Shown here: positions 1 through 34,223 of the stretch, one piece after another | How positions within the stretch are numbered: the stretch's first letter is position 1 | Layout: every line of letters begins with the position of its first letter | Source: Megalonaias nervosa | Lineage: Eukaryota > Mollusca > Bivalvia > Unionida > Unionidae | DNA length: 64,000 nt | Assembly: GCA_016617855.1 (NCBI GenBank) | Contig: JAECUM010004333.1 | Span: 1-64,000 of the forward strand | Direction: 5' to 3' | Notes under the pieces: model-generated | What the model saw: the letters and a program-made list of their open reading frames with translations, nothing else | Told to the model about the DNA's origin: nothing | Database searches by the model: none | Translations under genes and position numbers: made by a program

Positions 1-22134
<22,134 letters not shown>

Positions 22135-22627
22135 GCTGTTGCACTTAAAACGCCTTTTTCTTTGCAAGGAAAGTACTTATAACGTTCTACTATGACGCGG
22201 CAGAGGTCGCTGTTTGAAGAACCATTCAGACTCGAGCTTCCATTTCTTATTCGGAGCACTCAACTCGTTATCGTTATTGACCTCACGAGGACAGCTGCAA
22301 GCGTAAATTTTGGAAATACAGGCGGTGTGCTAGAAGTAGATTTGAATTAAACGTAACGTACGAACTGGTAAACAGAAATTAGCATACATTACGAAAGACA
22401 ATACATGTTGTTCCAGAAACATAAAACACATGTGCTGTATATTGGTCGCTGGTTATAATTTAGCAAAGCAACTGTTAGATTAAATGTGTTATTCTAGTTC
22501 CAGAAGATTATTATAGCTACGATATCGTACGCGTCGATTGGCACTGCAATAGGCCGAGGTACTCCGCTAATGAAGAAAGGCAGGAGTACTATCATTGGTA
22601 CCGAAAATAATGAACGACTCAAAATAA
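22135..22627. other. Upstream flank of ETNPPL (5' UTR/promoter expected)
   Basis: No exon recognised. The transcription start and promoter of the minus-strand gene should lie here. I see no clear TATA box at a fixed distance from the ATG. Confidence 0.4.
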
Positions 22628-22653
22628 TAATGTGTGTGTGTGTGTGTGTGTGT

Positions 22654-22726
<73 letters not shown>
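22628..22726. repeat. (TG)n(AG)n compound microsatellite
   Basis: About 15 TG units, then TTTG, then about 30 AG units. Confidence 0.95.
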
Positions 22727-22727
<1 letters not shown>

Positions 22728-22739
22728 CTTAACGTAGCT

Positions 22740-22870
22740 TTAACAATTTTAGTCATATGGCTACGATGTCAGCAGTGTGGCAGTTTATAGTTGTGATGTC
22801 TGCACTGGAGCATCATGCAACAGACATGTAGCATCATGTCCCATCCAGTCACATTATCCTGACACCAGGC

Positions 22871-22913
<43 letters not shown>

Positions 22914-23310
22914 TTTGGATTTTTAACGTACCTTTAACAAAATTTCAGTCATATCGCTACGATGTCTGCAGCATGGCAGTTTATAGTGATGTCTAGCACT
23001 GGGGCATCATGCCGCAGAGTGGCATGATGTCCCACCCAGTCACATTATCCTGACACCAGTCCAACCAGTCCTATCACTAGCCACTTAATGCTGAGCGCCA
23101 GGCGAGGCAGCTGTTAGTACCATTTGTATAAGTCTTTGGTATGACTCGGCCGGGAATTGAACCCACGAACTCCCACATCCGAGGCGGATGCTCTAACCAC
23201 TAGGCCGACCAGTCCTAACACTAACTTCTTAATGCTGAGTGCCAAGTGAGGCAACTGCTTGTACCATTTTTATAAGTCTTTAGTATCACTCGGCCTGGCA
23301 CTTCAAAATC
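22740..23310 (-). mobile_element. tRNA-derived SINE copies, partly duplicated
   Basis: On the minus strand, 23210-23140 has an A-box-like TAGTGGTTAGAGCATC and a B-box GGTTCAATTCC, so the head is tRNA-like. The body words CCAGTCACATTATCCTGACA and ACTTAATGCTGAGCGCCA recur (22840, 23035, 23090, 23225), showing at least two overlapping copies. A (TG)n run splits them at 22871-22912. This body-plus-tRNA layout is one I associate with bivalve genomes. Confidence 0.7.
22871..22912. repeat. (TG)n microsatellite
   Basis: About 21 TG units between two SINE body copies. Confidence 0.95.
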
Positions 23311-23788
23311 ACAACATAAAATAATCGGACATTGATTCCACAATACCATCGTGGATTAAAGACACATCGTGATCAACTAGGCAGTTTTCAGACAGTGAGA
23401 GAAATAATAAATCGTTCAGTATAACTAAAACAATTTTGGCATATAAAAAAATAACAACATTCATTTGTTTAGAAGACTGGATGGAATTAAAATGTCAGAA
23501 TTATTTATGATACACGCGAAAAGAAATCATTTAAGAGAAAACAAATATTGGTTTGTTTATTGCTTACACCGAAAAAAAAAAAAAAGGATGCCGCAATTTC
23601 TCAGAAAAGATAATGGTTTCCAGACTGCATAAAGTGATGAAAACACTCAGATAGGCAGGATCAGTCCTGATAGCAAGATGGCGAAACCTGTGCAGCATGA
23701 AGAGATTCGATCACATATTTATAAGGACAAGCATACGAATTTGCTTTGGGGTAACTTGTGCGGATTACAATTTTAAGATCTTATATAC

Positions 23789-23988
23789 TTTACAGAGTCA
23801 GTATACAACTAGATCAACTTTACAGAGTCAGTATACAACTAGATCAACTTTACAGAGTCAGTATACAACTAGATCAACTTTATAGAGTCAGTATACAACT
23901 AGATCAACTTTACAGAGTCAGTATACAACTAGATCAACTTTACAGAGTCAGTATACAACTAGATCAACTTTACAGAGTCAGTATACAA
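23789..23988. repeat. 30-bp tandem repeat, seven copies
   Basis: The unit is TTTACAGAGTCAGTATACAA plus CTAGATCAAC. Copies are identical except one base (TATAGAG) in the fourth and a truncated seventh. The 30-bp period keeps all frames, so it falls inside short ORFs that I do not believe are genes. It lies 270 bp upstream of the decayed integrase. Confidence 0.95.
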
Positions 23989-24260
23989 CTTATGGTGAAA
24001 TATAGATATAGAATTGTGGGAAACAAATTTGAATTTAAAATTACACATGGTGACTTAATGTGTGAAGTAGCTGTGTTTGAATCAAACATTGGAATGGCAA
24101 AATCGGATCATTCGTACGATTGAAACAAGTGGAACATGTAAATTGTTTTTGAAATAAAAGTCCCACTGGTAGATGGGTGTTCTGTTGGCTTGTTGGACAC
24201 ACTAAAAGACAACTTACCAAGTGTATAAAGTTTTAAACGACTAATATTGTAGATTTAGCA

Positions 24261-25050
24261 GAAAACAATGAACAGTATTTAAGGCACATGTACTACGATC
24301 CTGAAAACTACAATACCTTACAAAAACATCATCTATTGTGGGAACGAATTAAAAGAGACAAGATTGAATAAAATATACTGAATTGAAAAAGTGGTTAACC
24401 GAACAATCTATCTATATATGGTACACAAACAAGCGTGAAAAATATTCCCAGACAGAAGTGCCTGTGTTACTCGTGTGGATGAATAGTCGCATGCAGACAT
24501 TATTGTCATGCAAGCTTATCAAACATACAAGGATGGATGCAAGGACATCCTAACAGTAATAGCTATATTTTCAAGATATGTACTGACCCAGAGAGTAAAA
24601 ACTAAAATGGGAAATGGCATACACGACCTTTCACGGACGTAATTAAAGGAAGAAGGCATTACAAAATAACTTTTCAGGAGGGTAAAGAGTTTTACATCTA
24701 AAGAATCAGGAATTCGTCAGACAATGAAAATAGCCAGTACTATTTAACGGATTCTAACAAAAATGCATCAATAGTGTAAAGGATCGACATGACTATAAAT
24801 ATTTTACACAAAATGAAACCAGAAAACAGGTCGAGGTTTTATTAAAGTTGATTTATCAGTGCATTAACAGTCACAAAGTATCGATAAACATGGTTCTATT
24901 TGAAATGAGCTTGGAAAAAATAGGTCAAAAGTATGAATAAATCTAATTGGTTATTTGTAAATTCATAATTGGTGAAACAGTCAGAATTTCAAAATACAGG
25001 CTACATTTATAACTTTACAGAAGAAATATTCACACCAGGCAAGTGACTAT
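24261..25050 (+). pseudogene. Decayed Polinton-type integrase (left element)
   Basis: Fragments in several frames match the retroviral-like integrase of Polintons in the right order. These are QYLRHMYYDPEN at 24270, YKDGCKDILTVIAIFSRYV at 24525 (core around the first Asp), EGKEFY near 24685 (second Asp region, here not Asp), NASIV near 24760 (third-acid region) and NFTEEIFTPGK at 25011 (C-terminal SH3-like part). Several stops and frame changes separate them. The catalytic acids are largely lost, so it cannot be active. The family call rests on motif order, not on one long alignment. Confidence 0.6.
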
Positions 25051-25379
25051 GCGTGATCCGGTAGTTTACAAACTTGACTACTTGAATGGATAGGATATCC
25101 AGGACATCTGTTACGAACAAGAGCTATCATCATACGACATATTTTGAATAGCTAATGAAATAAAAGAATAAAAGCATGTACTCATAAAATGGTAGAGATA
25201 TGATGATTCGTTTAACAATTGGGGATGAACAAAAATAATTATTCCATTAACATAAATGGGAGAAATGCAAAACATGGCGGTAACAAGTAGCCTACAAACT
25301 TTGAGTTACGGAAAGATAACGAGTCTCTAGATTATGATCATGTGGAAAATCAGTGCATTAGAAACGAAGGAGTTAAAGA

Positions 25380-25733
25380 ATGCACTTGAGTTTTGTATTG
25401 AACCCGAGACTAGATGAGAGAAAAGGAACAACGTCCAAAAACATTGTATTTCAAAAACAGAACGGTACTTTGAAGGTAACAAATGACATCACAATAGAAA
25501 TAAAAAGAGAACATTTTAGAGAATATAAAGAGGATTCAAATTACATCATTACAAAGCTGAAAAACAAATGCTACATAATAAAACTTCAGCTGATCTTTGA
25601 GATTTTAAATACGATTATTGGCAGCGAAACACAATTAGACGTTGATACAATAACTAGGACATTTAAACTTCTCTCAAATTCCATTCGTAGAATGTATACC
25701 ACACACCTATTGAATCAACTATTTAATGGATAG
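25380..25733 (+). CDS. Unassigned ORF in the left Polinton-like remnant
   Basis: A 117-codon ORF rich in Lys, Ile and Thr, with no recognisable domain. It lies just downstream of the integrase remnant on the same strand, so it may be a piece of another element gene. It may equally be a chance ORF in AT-rich DNA. Confidence 0.25.
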   Translation: MHLSFVLNPRLDERKGTTSKNIVFQKQNGTLKVTNDITIEIKREHFREYKEDSNYIITKLKNKCYIIKLQLIFEILNTIIGSETQLDVDTITRTFKLLSNSIRRMYTTHLLNQLFNG

Positions 25734-26194
25734 AATATTTACCACGAACAATTGTAGCACATCTATTTTGTTCACAAATAACTTCCACAAAAATAATTTG
25801 GAAACAGTTTTCGCACCATGAAGTAAAAAGCAGTATACCTTTCATAGGGTGTGGATATACAACATTCTGAATATCTAGTTTTCACAGACATCCAGCAGTA
25901 ATTGAAAATTAGTTGCTGAAATCAATGAAACAATTAGATGTACAAACAAATGCTAAACAACCCACAAAGAAAAGCATCGAAGAATGAAATATATTTTACC
26001 AAAGATGTAGAGATTGCATGAAACAAACGAGAGGAAATTACCGTAGAGGATTTTTTAAAAAGAAATAGAGATCGCTATCAACAGAAAATCATGTATGAAT
26101 GTGGACCACCCCCATACAGTTAATATAGGATTTATGTATTTGCAGAAGAATAGCCGATTCCATGCTAATTTCTTGATTTTCAACAATAACCTTC

Positions 26195-26365
26195 AGATTT
26201 AAACAACAACAGCAACCGACCAGTACAATTCTTTCAGATTTCAACAACAACTAACCAGTACGGATCCTTCAGATTTAAAGAACAGCAACAACAAACCAGT
26301 ACAGTGCCTTCAGATTTAAATAACACCAACAACAACCATCCAACTAACCAGTACAGCGCCTTCTC
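26195..26365. repeat. ~44-bp imperfect tandem repeat
   Basis: About four copies of a unit with CCTTCAGATTTAAA, an AACAACAACA tract and ACCAGTACAG. Confidence 0.75.
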
Positions 26366-28238
26366 ATTGTACAGCAACTCAGTTTAATGCTGTTAACTGG
26401 TTATCTCACCTTAACCAAGTTAACATATCAAATGAATTTAACGATATAAAATTTACTGAAATCAGGGGTTTCTGCGTACCGACAACTGAACAGTTTTGTA
26501 AACTATGCTCTAAGATTTGAAAGTGACAAACCAGTGAAAAGATCAATATCACAACGTGACATGAAATTTTGATAGAATCAACTAAACTGGGAAGTATGGA
26601 CGCCAACATTTGTTTGCAGTATTTCATACTGGTATTTTATAGACAACATTGTTCCAGATAATGTACCAGAATTAACAAAATCAGTATACAAATTTCACTT
26701 CAATTTCAATATGTGAAAGCTTGTCTGAATATAAACTACATCTTCCTGAAGATGACCCTTTCAACTAGAATAACAACATCGAATTGAAACAATTTAATTA
26801 TATCTGCAAGAATTAAAAAATTCTACCATTGTTTGACTAAAAGTATGTCAAGGGTAAAAATATATTATAGATCAATAATTAACTAGAAGAACAAGCGTTC
26901 TAGGAAAATTACATCAGCTGTTGCATGTGTTAGCCACTGGCAAAAATGAAAATATAACTCTGGAACAAGTACTGATGAATAATTGGATGTTAAAAAGAAA
27001 TATTTTAGTACCGTAAATACTCGCTTCTAAGTCGAGTCAAACTGCCAACAACAAAGATCCTGATCTGCCATAGCATAAAGCGCCTGCCAACCAGGGTATA
27101 TGTTGTTTGTTCTACTGATTGGGTGTACAGGTTTAGAACAGAATATATGTTATTCAGTCCGTTGCCACAGTTTCGGGCAGTGTTAAAAGTTGATCGAACT
27201 ATTTATAAGACAATAAGGTTACAACACAGATGAAAGCATAATCCAACAATTCCAACATTACAAAACAGATCTAAGAATGAAACAGGCATATGCAGTTAGA
27301 TGTAGCGGTATCTGTTTGTTCCCGAGTGATGTAGTAATGAGATAGGGTTGTATAAATGGATATAAGACGAATCTGCAGAAATCAAGTGACACAATTAGAC
27401 TACCATCAATGTCGATGTAATCAAGAGGGGTATAATAAAGTCTGACAAACAACCAATCACAATATGACATAATGCCACATTCACCTCTTTCTCCATCATT
27501 TCAATTGGTGATTGCTTTCAGAAAGAGCATAATGAAGAATTTCAGTGGGGTTTTTTCAGCGTCAAAAGTAAACAGAATAAGTATTTATTAAAGAACAGGA
27601 AAAAGGGGACAGAAGATCACGAGGAGAAGAAATAAAGTGTGAAGGGCAGAAGGAACAGAGAGAAAAATATAAACGCTGTGCGTGCTACAAGACTGTAGCA
27701 AGACAGAGTTAAAGTATTTGAGATAAATTTAAGCGTATCGCACTTCTTCAACTAAACCCAAGAGAAAGAGATCATCACGTACCAAGATTTCTAAGATTTC
27801 CATAACTACATCCTCACTTACTGTCACTGAGACGCCAGCAATAACAGCTGCAATAACCACAACTATTGCTAAAGCAGCGACAGAAACAGGAGGAAGAGTT
27901 AAACCAGAAAATATCAAGTCCATGAGTTTGTCTCTTAAAAAAAACACCCAAGGGTATTTTTGTCAGGCCACCTATTTCTCTTAGAAAAGGGATAATACTC
28001 AATTTTGCCAAATAAGTAAAACTTAAATTCCATTCCCCATGATTTAATGATGTGCGAGTGTGAGTTTGTGTTTTGGTAAATTATCTCTATTATAAAATAT
28101 CAAGACAAAGGGACACTTACCTTGTCTTTGGTATATTCTCTTTTCAACCACAATACAAATTTTATACACGTCACAAAAGTCCAGTTTCTTTTTTTCTTTT
28201 TCTAAATGTGAATCTATTTTTTTTTTAAATTTCTTCAG

Positions 28239-28281
28239 ATGCGTGGATTTTTCCTCGTCAGTCTTCTAGTTGTCTTCACGG
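28239..28281 (+). CDS. Possible signal-peptide exon
   Basis: A long T-rich tract ends in TTCTTCAG directly before an ATG. The frame reads MRGFFLVSLLVVFTG, a typical secretory leader, and then meets a G/GTATGG donor. No matching downstream exon was found, so this may be chance. Confidence 0.25.
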
Positions 28282-28664
28282 GTATGGGTTCTTCTTCATT
28301 TGTTTCCTAAGAACTCCCCTCCTCTCGCTTCACCCCTATTCGTTCTCTTTTTTCTTACTACACTCGAAAGATTAATGTCCTTTTCCTGATATGATAGCAG
28401 GTATCTTTAACTTTATTTCTCTTTTCTCATGTTTTTCTTTTGCTTTGACGTTGTGGGCATTCTGGTGCCCAGTGTCCTTTCTCTTGACAGATTTAGGAAG
28501 CATCTTGATTTTTTTTCTCGAGAGGAGTAGACCGTAGTCTTATCTGAAGTATACTTTAGAACGACTTTTAGTAAGTGTCTGACGAGAAGGGCAACCTGTT
28601 TTGATTCTTCCATCTTTACAATCTGAAAGCTGAGTGAATAATATATTCTCTTGGGGTGATCTCT

Positions 28665-28700
28665 CGATCGATCGATCGATAGATCGAGATCGAGATCGAA
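28665..28700. repeat. (GATC)/(GAGATC) short tandem repeat
   Basis: Five GATC-type units followed by GAGATC units. Confidence 0.85.
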
Positions 28701-28959
28701 GAATCTACTGTGTGCAAAACTTAGTCTAATCAAAGTTTAGAATCGCGATGAAACGATCACACTATTCCAGCGAGAAACCAGAAGTCTTTCCGTGTCGCCT
28801 CATACGCGAATTGAAGTGTTAGCCCAAGTCCATGCCAGTGATTTTGAATACGAAACGAGTGAACCAGAACCAGCAACCTCAACTTCTGCCACATGACCAA
28901 CAGAGCTCAGATCCATGAAAAAAGAAAGTAGTTCAATAGTTCCCGAAGATTATTATCTC

Positions 28960-30095
28960 ATTCGAGAGACGCAAACCTGTTTTTAAAAACACTGAGAACC
29001 ACTGCTTACACCTACACGATGAAATTTAAAGAGTTCAAACTTCGAGTGCCACGCGAAAGAACAGCAGTTTTCATTACATACTTGTGGGATTCATTGTTAG
29101 AGACACTGAAACGACAATGCCATGTTAAGGAGGAAGATAGTTTGAGGCACTCCTTTACTCAAGACAGTTTGAAGTCCCCAGTTGTGATTGAGTTTTTTAA
29201 TACATCGGCAGACTTAACATCGTCTTAAATCATTGACACAGTTGAACGTGTCCAACAATTCAATGACGAGTTTAGTATGACCGATGCAAAAGCCACACGG
29301 GACATACGTTTCGCCTCTTAAACGCAGAAAAGTGTTATTATTGAGCGACGCTCGCACTACCAATCGCACCATCATCCAAATTAACAACTTACAAGATTAG
29401 ATGTTCTTCGCCCGTGCCATCGTCTTGGGGGAACGGGTGAACGTATGCAAAGAAGAACTAGACTGCAGAATGGAAAAGATCATTGGAGAGTATTCGACAA
29501 TCCGACAGAACCAAACAACGAAGAGTAGAAGAACTCCTATTGCAATAGACAGACATACCTATAGTGATGGTGTGTGGCATTCCTGAATGCAAAATCTTCA
29601 AAACGCTTTGGCTTTCGCAATTCGCTAAAAGTATACCCTCAAGTGGTTCGAAGAGCTCTCTTGTTTTTAGGACACGATTTCCAAAACGGAAAATAAATCC
29701 ACTTGTATCATCATCAAAAGCATTTTTATACCATTATTAGTATTACAGGATTTATCGGATACCCTTATTATTGTGATAACTGTGGCATAGGATTCACCAT
29801 TCTATAGCAACACATTCATTTCGGAGAGAGACGCCGGAGCGCTTTAGCACCCAATCCATGCATTCCTGAAGGAGATGAACGAATCTGCTGCTCTTCTTTC
29901 AAGCGAACATTTGCCAGTACCGTGTGTAACGAACAAAATCGCACAAAGCAAGTTCAACAACAGAAAAGTGCGTACAACTTATTGAGATTGTGCGCCACTT
30001 GTGGCATCTTATTCGAACCAATAATTTCAAGGCACAGGTTTGCCCAGGAAAGAAAAGATTCCGTTTTTGTTACCAAATCGTCGACCTTGAACATC
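28960..30095 (+). pseudogene. Decayed Polinton family-B DNA polymerase, N-terminal part
   Basis: In Polintons this gene replicates the element with protein priming. Broken frames here follow the N-terminal part of such polymerases. A block at 29019-29226 includes VIEFFNTSADLTSS, followed by an ERVQQFNDEF-like stretch. ORF 29401-29586 continues it. Near 29730-30030 a Cys/His-rich stretch has YYCDNCGIGFT, CATCGILFE and RHRF. Frameshifts and stops occur every few hundred bases. The frame is interrupted at 30095 by the LINE. Confidence 0.6.
30084..30095. repeat. Target-site duplication of the LINE (left copy)
   Basis: ACCTTGAACATC, identical to 34212-34223 on the other side of the LINE. Confidence 0.85.
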
Positions 30096-33000
30096 TTCGT
30101 TCGTCCGTCGAGTCGACGAGGACCACTCTAGTCATCCGAGGGTTGTAGGGGCTGGTTCTGTTCTGTGTGTACGCAGGTGGCTGATAAGGCCAATCCTTGC
30201 ACGGAAGGTTAGTTTGCATAAAGGACAAGGGATGAGTGAGACATCTCCAGGAGGGTTGATGGCACGCTCTTTTCTGGCTTGCCTCTTCAGCTCCGCTGCT
30301 GCTGTCCTGCTAGATTCACACAACTTGGAGCCTTTGTGCACGGAGGAACGCCATGTGACTCGATCGTTGGCTGCTTGCTCCCAGAAATCAGGTTTTATGT
30401 TGAACGCTTTCAATGCAGCTTTCAGATTGTCTTTGAAGCGTTTCTTCTGACCTCCATGGGATCGCTGTCCTTGCTGTAGCTCGCCATAGAAGAGTCTCTT
30501 AGGCAGCCGGTGGTCTGGCATGCGTACAACGTGTCCCGCCCAGTGTAGCTGAGACTGCATCAGGATGGTGTGGATGCTGGGGAGATCAGCTTGAGTGAGT
30601 ACCTCAGTGTCTGGAACCTTGTCCTGCCACTTGATGTTCTGGATTTTCCTGAGACTTGTTGTATGAAAGTGGTTCAGCTTCCTGGCGTGGCGTTGGTACA
30701 CCGTCCACGTTTCGCATGCGTAAAGTAGTGTGGGGAGCACAACTGCCCTGTAGACCTTTAGTTTGGTCTGGATGCTGATGCCTCTTCTATTTCAGACGTT
30801 GGTATACAGTCTGCCGAAAGATGCGCTGGCTCTGGCAATGCAGAGGTTCACCTCGTCGTCAATAGTTACGCTCTGTGACAGTGTGCTGCCAAGGTAGGTG
30901 AAGCGGTTCACTACGTTGAGTTTTTGGCCGTTGACGGTGATGTTGGGCTCAACATAGGGCTTTCCATGGGCAGGCTGATGCAGGACTTCAGTCTTCTTGG
31001 TACTGATGGTGAGACCGAAGCTTGTGCAGGAGCTGGAGAACTTGTCAACGCTGCGTTGCAGGTCGGCTTCTGAGCCAGCGTTGAGGGCGCAGTCATCAGC
31101 AAATAGGAAATCCCTGATGGTGCCTGTCATAACCTTCGTTTTCTCTTGAAGCCTCCTGGGGTTGAACAGTTTTCCATCTGTACGGTACCTGATGCCGACT
31201 CCAACATCTCCGTCTCTGAAAGCATTAGTCAGCATGGCGGAGAACAATAGACTGAATAGTGTCGGTGCCAGAACACAACCCTGCTTGACGCCATTGGTTA
31301 CTGGGAATGACTCAGATGTCTGTCCATTGTCCTGGACTCGTGCCTGCAAGCCGTCGTGGAAATGCTGCACCATGGATATAAATTTTCCGGGACATCCGTA
31401 TTTGGCCATTACCTTCCGCAAACCTTCTCTGCTGACAGTATCAAAGGCCTTTGTCAAGTCGACCTAGATGGAGAAAAGGTCTGCGTTTTGCTCCTGACAT
31501 TTCTTTTGTAGCTGCCTCGCAGCAAACACCATGTCGATGGTCCCACGTTTTTTCCGGAATCCACACTGGCTTTCTGGTAGGAGTCCCTGGTCAAGGTGTG
31601 TAGTGAGGCGGTTCAGTAGGATTCTGGCGAGTATCTTTCCTGTGATTGAGAGCAAGGATATACCCCGGTGGTTGTCGCAGGCCTGGCGGTTCCCTTTGCG
31701 CTTATGCAGGTGGATTATGGAAGCGTCTTTGAATTCCTGGGGGATCGTCTCTTGCTGCCACATCAGTAAAAATAGTTGGTGGAGCCTTTCTATCGGGGCT
31801 GTACCCCCTTCCTTGTAGACTTCAGCTGGGATGGAGTCTGAACCAGGGGCTTTGCCACTGGAGAGCAGACGTATCGCTTTCTGTGTCTCGAGCAAGGTTG
31901 GAGGCTCATCCAGTGCTTCGTTGATGGGTAATTGGGGGAGACCACTGATGGCATCATCGTTGATGGATGAGGGGCGATTCAGGACGCCGTCAAAGTGTTC
32001 AGCCCAACGTTCAACAATCTTCTCTTTGTCAGTAATTAGTGTGTTCCCGTCTCCGCTGAGAATGGGGGATGATCCAGAGGATGTAGGTCCATACACTTCT
32101 TTCAGGGCGTTGTAGAAGTTCTTCATGTCATGGCTGTCTGCATAGCACTGGATCTCATCAGCTTTGTTGCTCAGCCATGTATCTCGCATCTGGTGGAGTT
32201 TCTGCTGTACAGTTCTGCGTGTATTTTTGTATGCATCTTTCCTGGAGGTGGACTTGGGGTTGTTGAGGTAAGTTTGATGGAGGCGGTATTTTTCATCCAG
32301 CAACTGTTTGACCTCGTCGCAGTTCTCATCAAACCAGTCTTGGTGCTTTCTGCTTGAGGGTCCTAGGATTTCCGAGGCTGTGCTGTAGAACATCTCTCTG
32401 AATGCCGCCCAGTCGGTTTCCACATTCTGATTGTCCAGAGGGATGGATTTCAGACGCTCTTCCAGGGCATCCACAAGAGACTGTTTGGTACTGGTGCATT
32501 TCAGCTTGGTGATGTTTAGTCGTTTAGGAGTCTTCTTTCCCTGCGGGAGTCTTTTGGGCTGAATGCGGATGTTAAGCTTGGTGATGATGAGGCGGTGGTC
32601 TGTCCAGCAGTCGGCGCCGCACAAGGACTTGGTCACACGCACATCCTGCCTGTCCCTCTTCCTGACAATGACGTAGTCAATGAGATGCCAGTGCTTAGAG
32701 CGAGGGTGCATCCATGACGTCCGGTTACGGGTAGGGAGGCGGAAGACTGTATTGGTGATCAGTAGTTCATGCTCGGCGCAAGTCTGGAGCAAAAGGAGGC
32801 CGTTGCTGTTACAGTGACCCACTCCGTGCTTTCCTAGCACTCCATCCCAGGCAACGTGATCACAGCCTACTCTCGCATTGAAGTCGCCAAGAATGACGAG
32901 CTTATCTGCCATTGGAACGTCAGCAGTGACGGAGTGAAGATCCTCATAGAACTTGGCCTTCACTTCATCCGGGTTTGTCATGGTTGGAGCGTAGCAACTG

Positions 33001-34211
33001 ATGATGGTAAGGTGCTTTCTTCCAAACAAGAGGGGGAGTTTCATGGTCATGAGTCTGTCGTTTACTCCCTTGGGAGGTCCAGCCAATTTGCCAATCAGTG
33101 CTGTCTTCACTGCAAGGCCGACAAAAGCCTCATGGCGCTCTTCACTTCCTCGGCAGCTCCAAAAGAACATGTATCCAGAGCCCCTTTCACAGAATTCGCC
33201 TTCTCCTGCAAGCCGGGTCTCACTCAAGGCAGCAATGTCCACGTTGTATCTGGCGAGTTCCTTTCCTATTAGGGCAGTTCTCCTCTGGGGTCTTACCGCG
33301 TCATCTCTGTCCAGTAAGGTGCGCACATTCCATGCGTCAAGTGAGAGAGGAACAATCCTCATTTTCTTCTTTGTGTTTCGACCGCTGGAGTAGGGTCCCC
33401 ACCAGCCGCGGTAAGCTGGCTAGGGAGGTTTAGAGCAGGCAATATTTAGGGCACCTTTTCTAGCCCCTTCCTCATGCCAAGGAGGTGAGCGGTGCATTCC
33501 TGAAAAGGGCTGCTCAGTCGCTCAAGGGGCTGCCGGACTCCACTGCTGCTCTGTGTCAGTGGTGAACGACCCTAATGGCCTGAGCCGCCTGTGTGCAGGT
33601 TTGCGGCTACGGCTGCCAGTGTACCCACACCTGCCGCTTCGTCGCTTGCCTGTCGCCACAGGACTTTGGTGGGTGATGAAATGGGATGGGTGGATGACAA
33701 GTGTGACTTGCGCGGTGACTTTGTTTTAAGTGAGGAAGAGTTGCGCAGTTCGTCGACCTCACTCTCTCGCCCAAAACCATCTGAGTCCAGCAGCATGACA
33801 AAGTCGAGACGGCCGGAGATTGAGTTGAGTGCAGTGGATGACCAGGACGTCCTATGTGTCTCGTCATGCTCTTAGCGCTCCACGGCGCTTTGCTGGGAAT
33901 CGCCTTTCTGCCCGTTGACCAGCTGGTGGTTCCTCCGCGCAGGCTGCCGAATCCAGTCTTCACATGCTAGGTAGACAAAGCCTAACTCACCGAGGGTTTA
34001 AGACCCGTCGGCTACCCTCAGCCTGGTTTAGCCGGCCAGTCGAGGCCGTTTTCCGGGATGTGGCCGCTGCACATGCTACAGCTGCTTGGAGCCACAGGTG
34101 ACAGCTGAGTGCCAAGTGGGGACCAAAGGTGGGCGAGCTACCCCCGAGGAAGTACGACTGCTTCCCCCAGCCAGAGGTGCTACCCCTCCCTGGACACCCC
34201 ATACATCCCTA
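30096..34211 (-). mobile_element. Non-LTR retrotransposon (LINE), nearly full length
   Basis: The 4.1-kb element lies between 12-bp target-site duplications. From its 5' end (34211) it has ~850 bp of leader, one long endonuclease-reverse transcriptase frame (33362-30132) and a short 3' UTR ending GACGGACGAACGAA. The leader shows no clear ORF1. The endonuclease plus reverse transcriptase with a C-terminal C2H2-like finger suggests the I/Jockey-type assemblage; I cannot fix the clade. It is inserted in antisense within the plus-strand polymerase remnant. Confidence 0.93.
30132..33362 (-). pseudogene. LINE endonuclease/reverse transcriptase with two in-frame stops
   Basis: A single 1076-codon frame. 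Residues ~8-265 form an apurinic-type endonuclease (WNVRTLL, SETRL at 47-51, GDFNARVG at 159-166, TDHRLI at 254-259). The reverse transcriptase follows, with GKAPGSDSIPAEVYK, NHRGISLL, GVKQGCVLAPTLFS and the catalytic FADD near codon 755. The tail has ACETWT and a C2H2-like finger, CPLCKLTFRARIGLISHLR. An in-frame TAG sits at 31466-31464 inside the reverse transcriptase and a TGA at 30794-30792. No frameshift was seen, so the copy is young but dead unless stops are read through. Confidence 0.93.
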
Positions 34212-34223
34212 ACCTTGAACATC
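34212..34223. repeat. Target-site duplication of the LINE (right copy)
   Basis: ACCTTGAACATC, matching 30084-30095. Confidence 0.85.

Larger units (their letters stand above)
25734..28959. other. No gene recognised; probable eroded interior of the left element
   Basis: Between the integrase and polymerase remnants, short open stretches occur (e.g. 26880-27000, 27750-27940) but none carries a family motif. A 27947-27729 minus ORF is hydrophobic. The opposite strand there reads as a Lys/Thr/Ala-rich stretch. I assign no function. Confidence 0.4.

Noticed and set aside
23697..24123. ORFs with repeated LQSQYTTRST or LYRVSIQLDQ; also a CRISPR-like look
   Set aside because: The repeats are directly adjacent without spacers and the genome is animal; the ORFs come from the 30-bp period.
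27729..27947. 72-codon minus ORF with a membrane-like Val/Ala-rich segment
   Set aside because: The hydrophobicity mirrors an Ala/Thr/Ile-rich plus-strand stretch; no family or context supports a gene.
31162..33433. Several plus-strand ORFs of 90-138 codons
   Set aside because: They are antisense shadows of the LINE endonuclease/reverse transcriptase frame.
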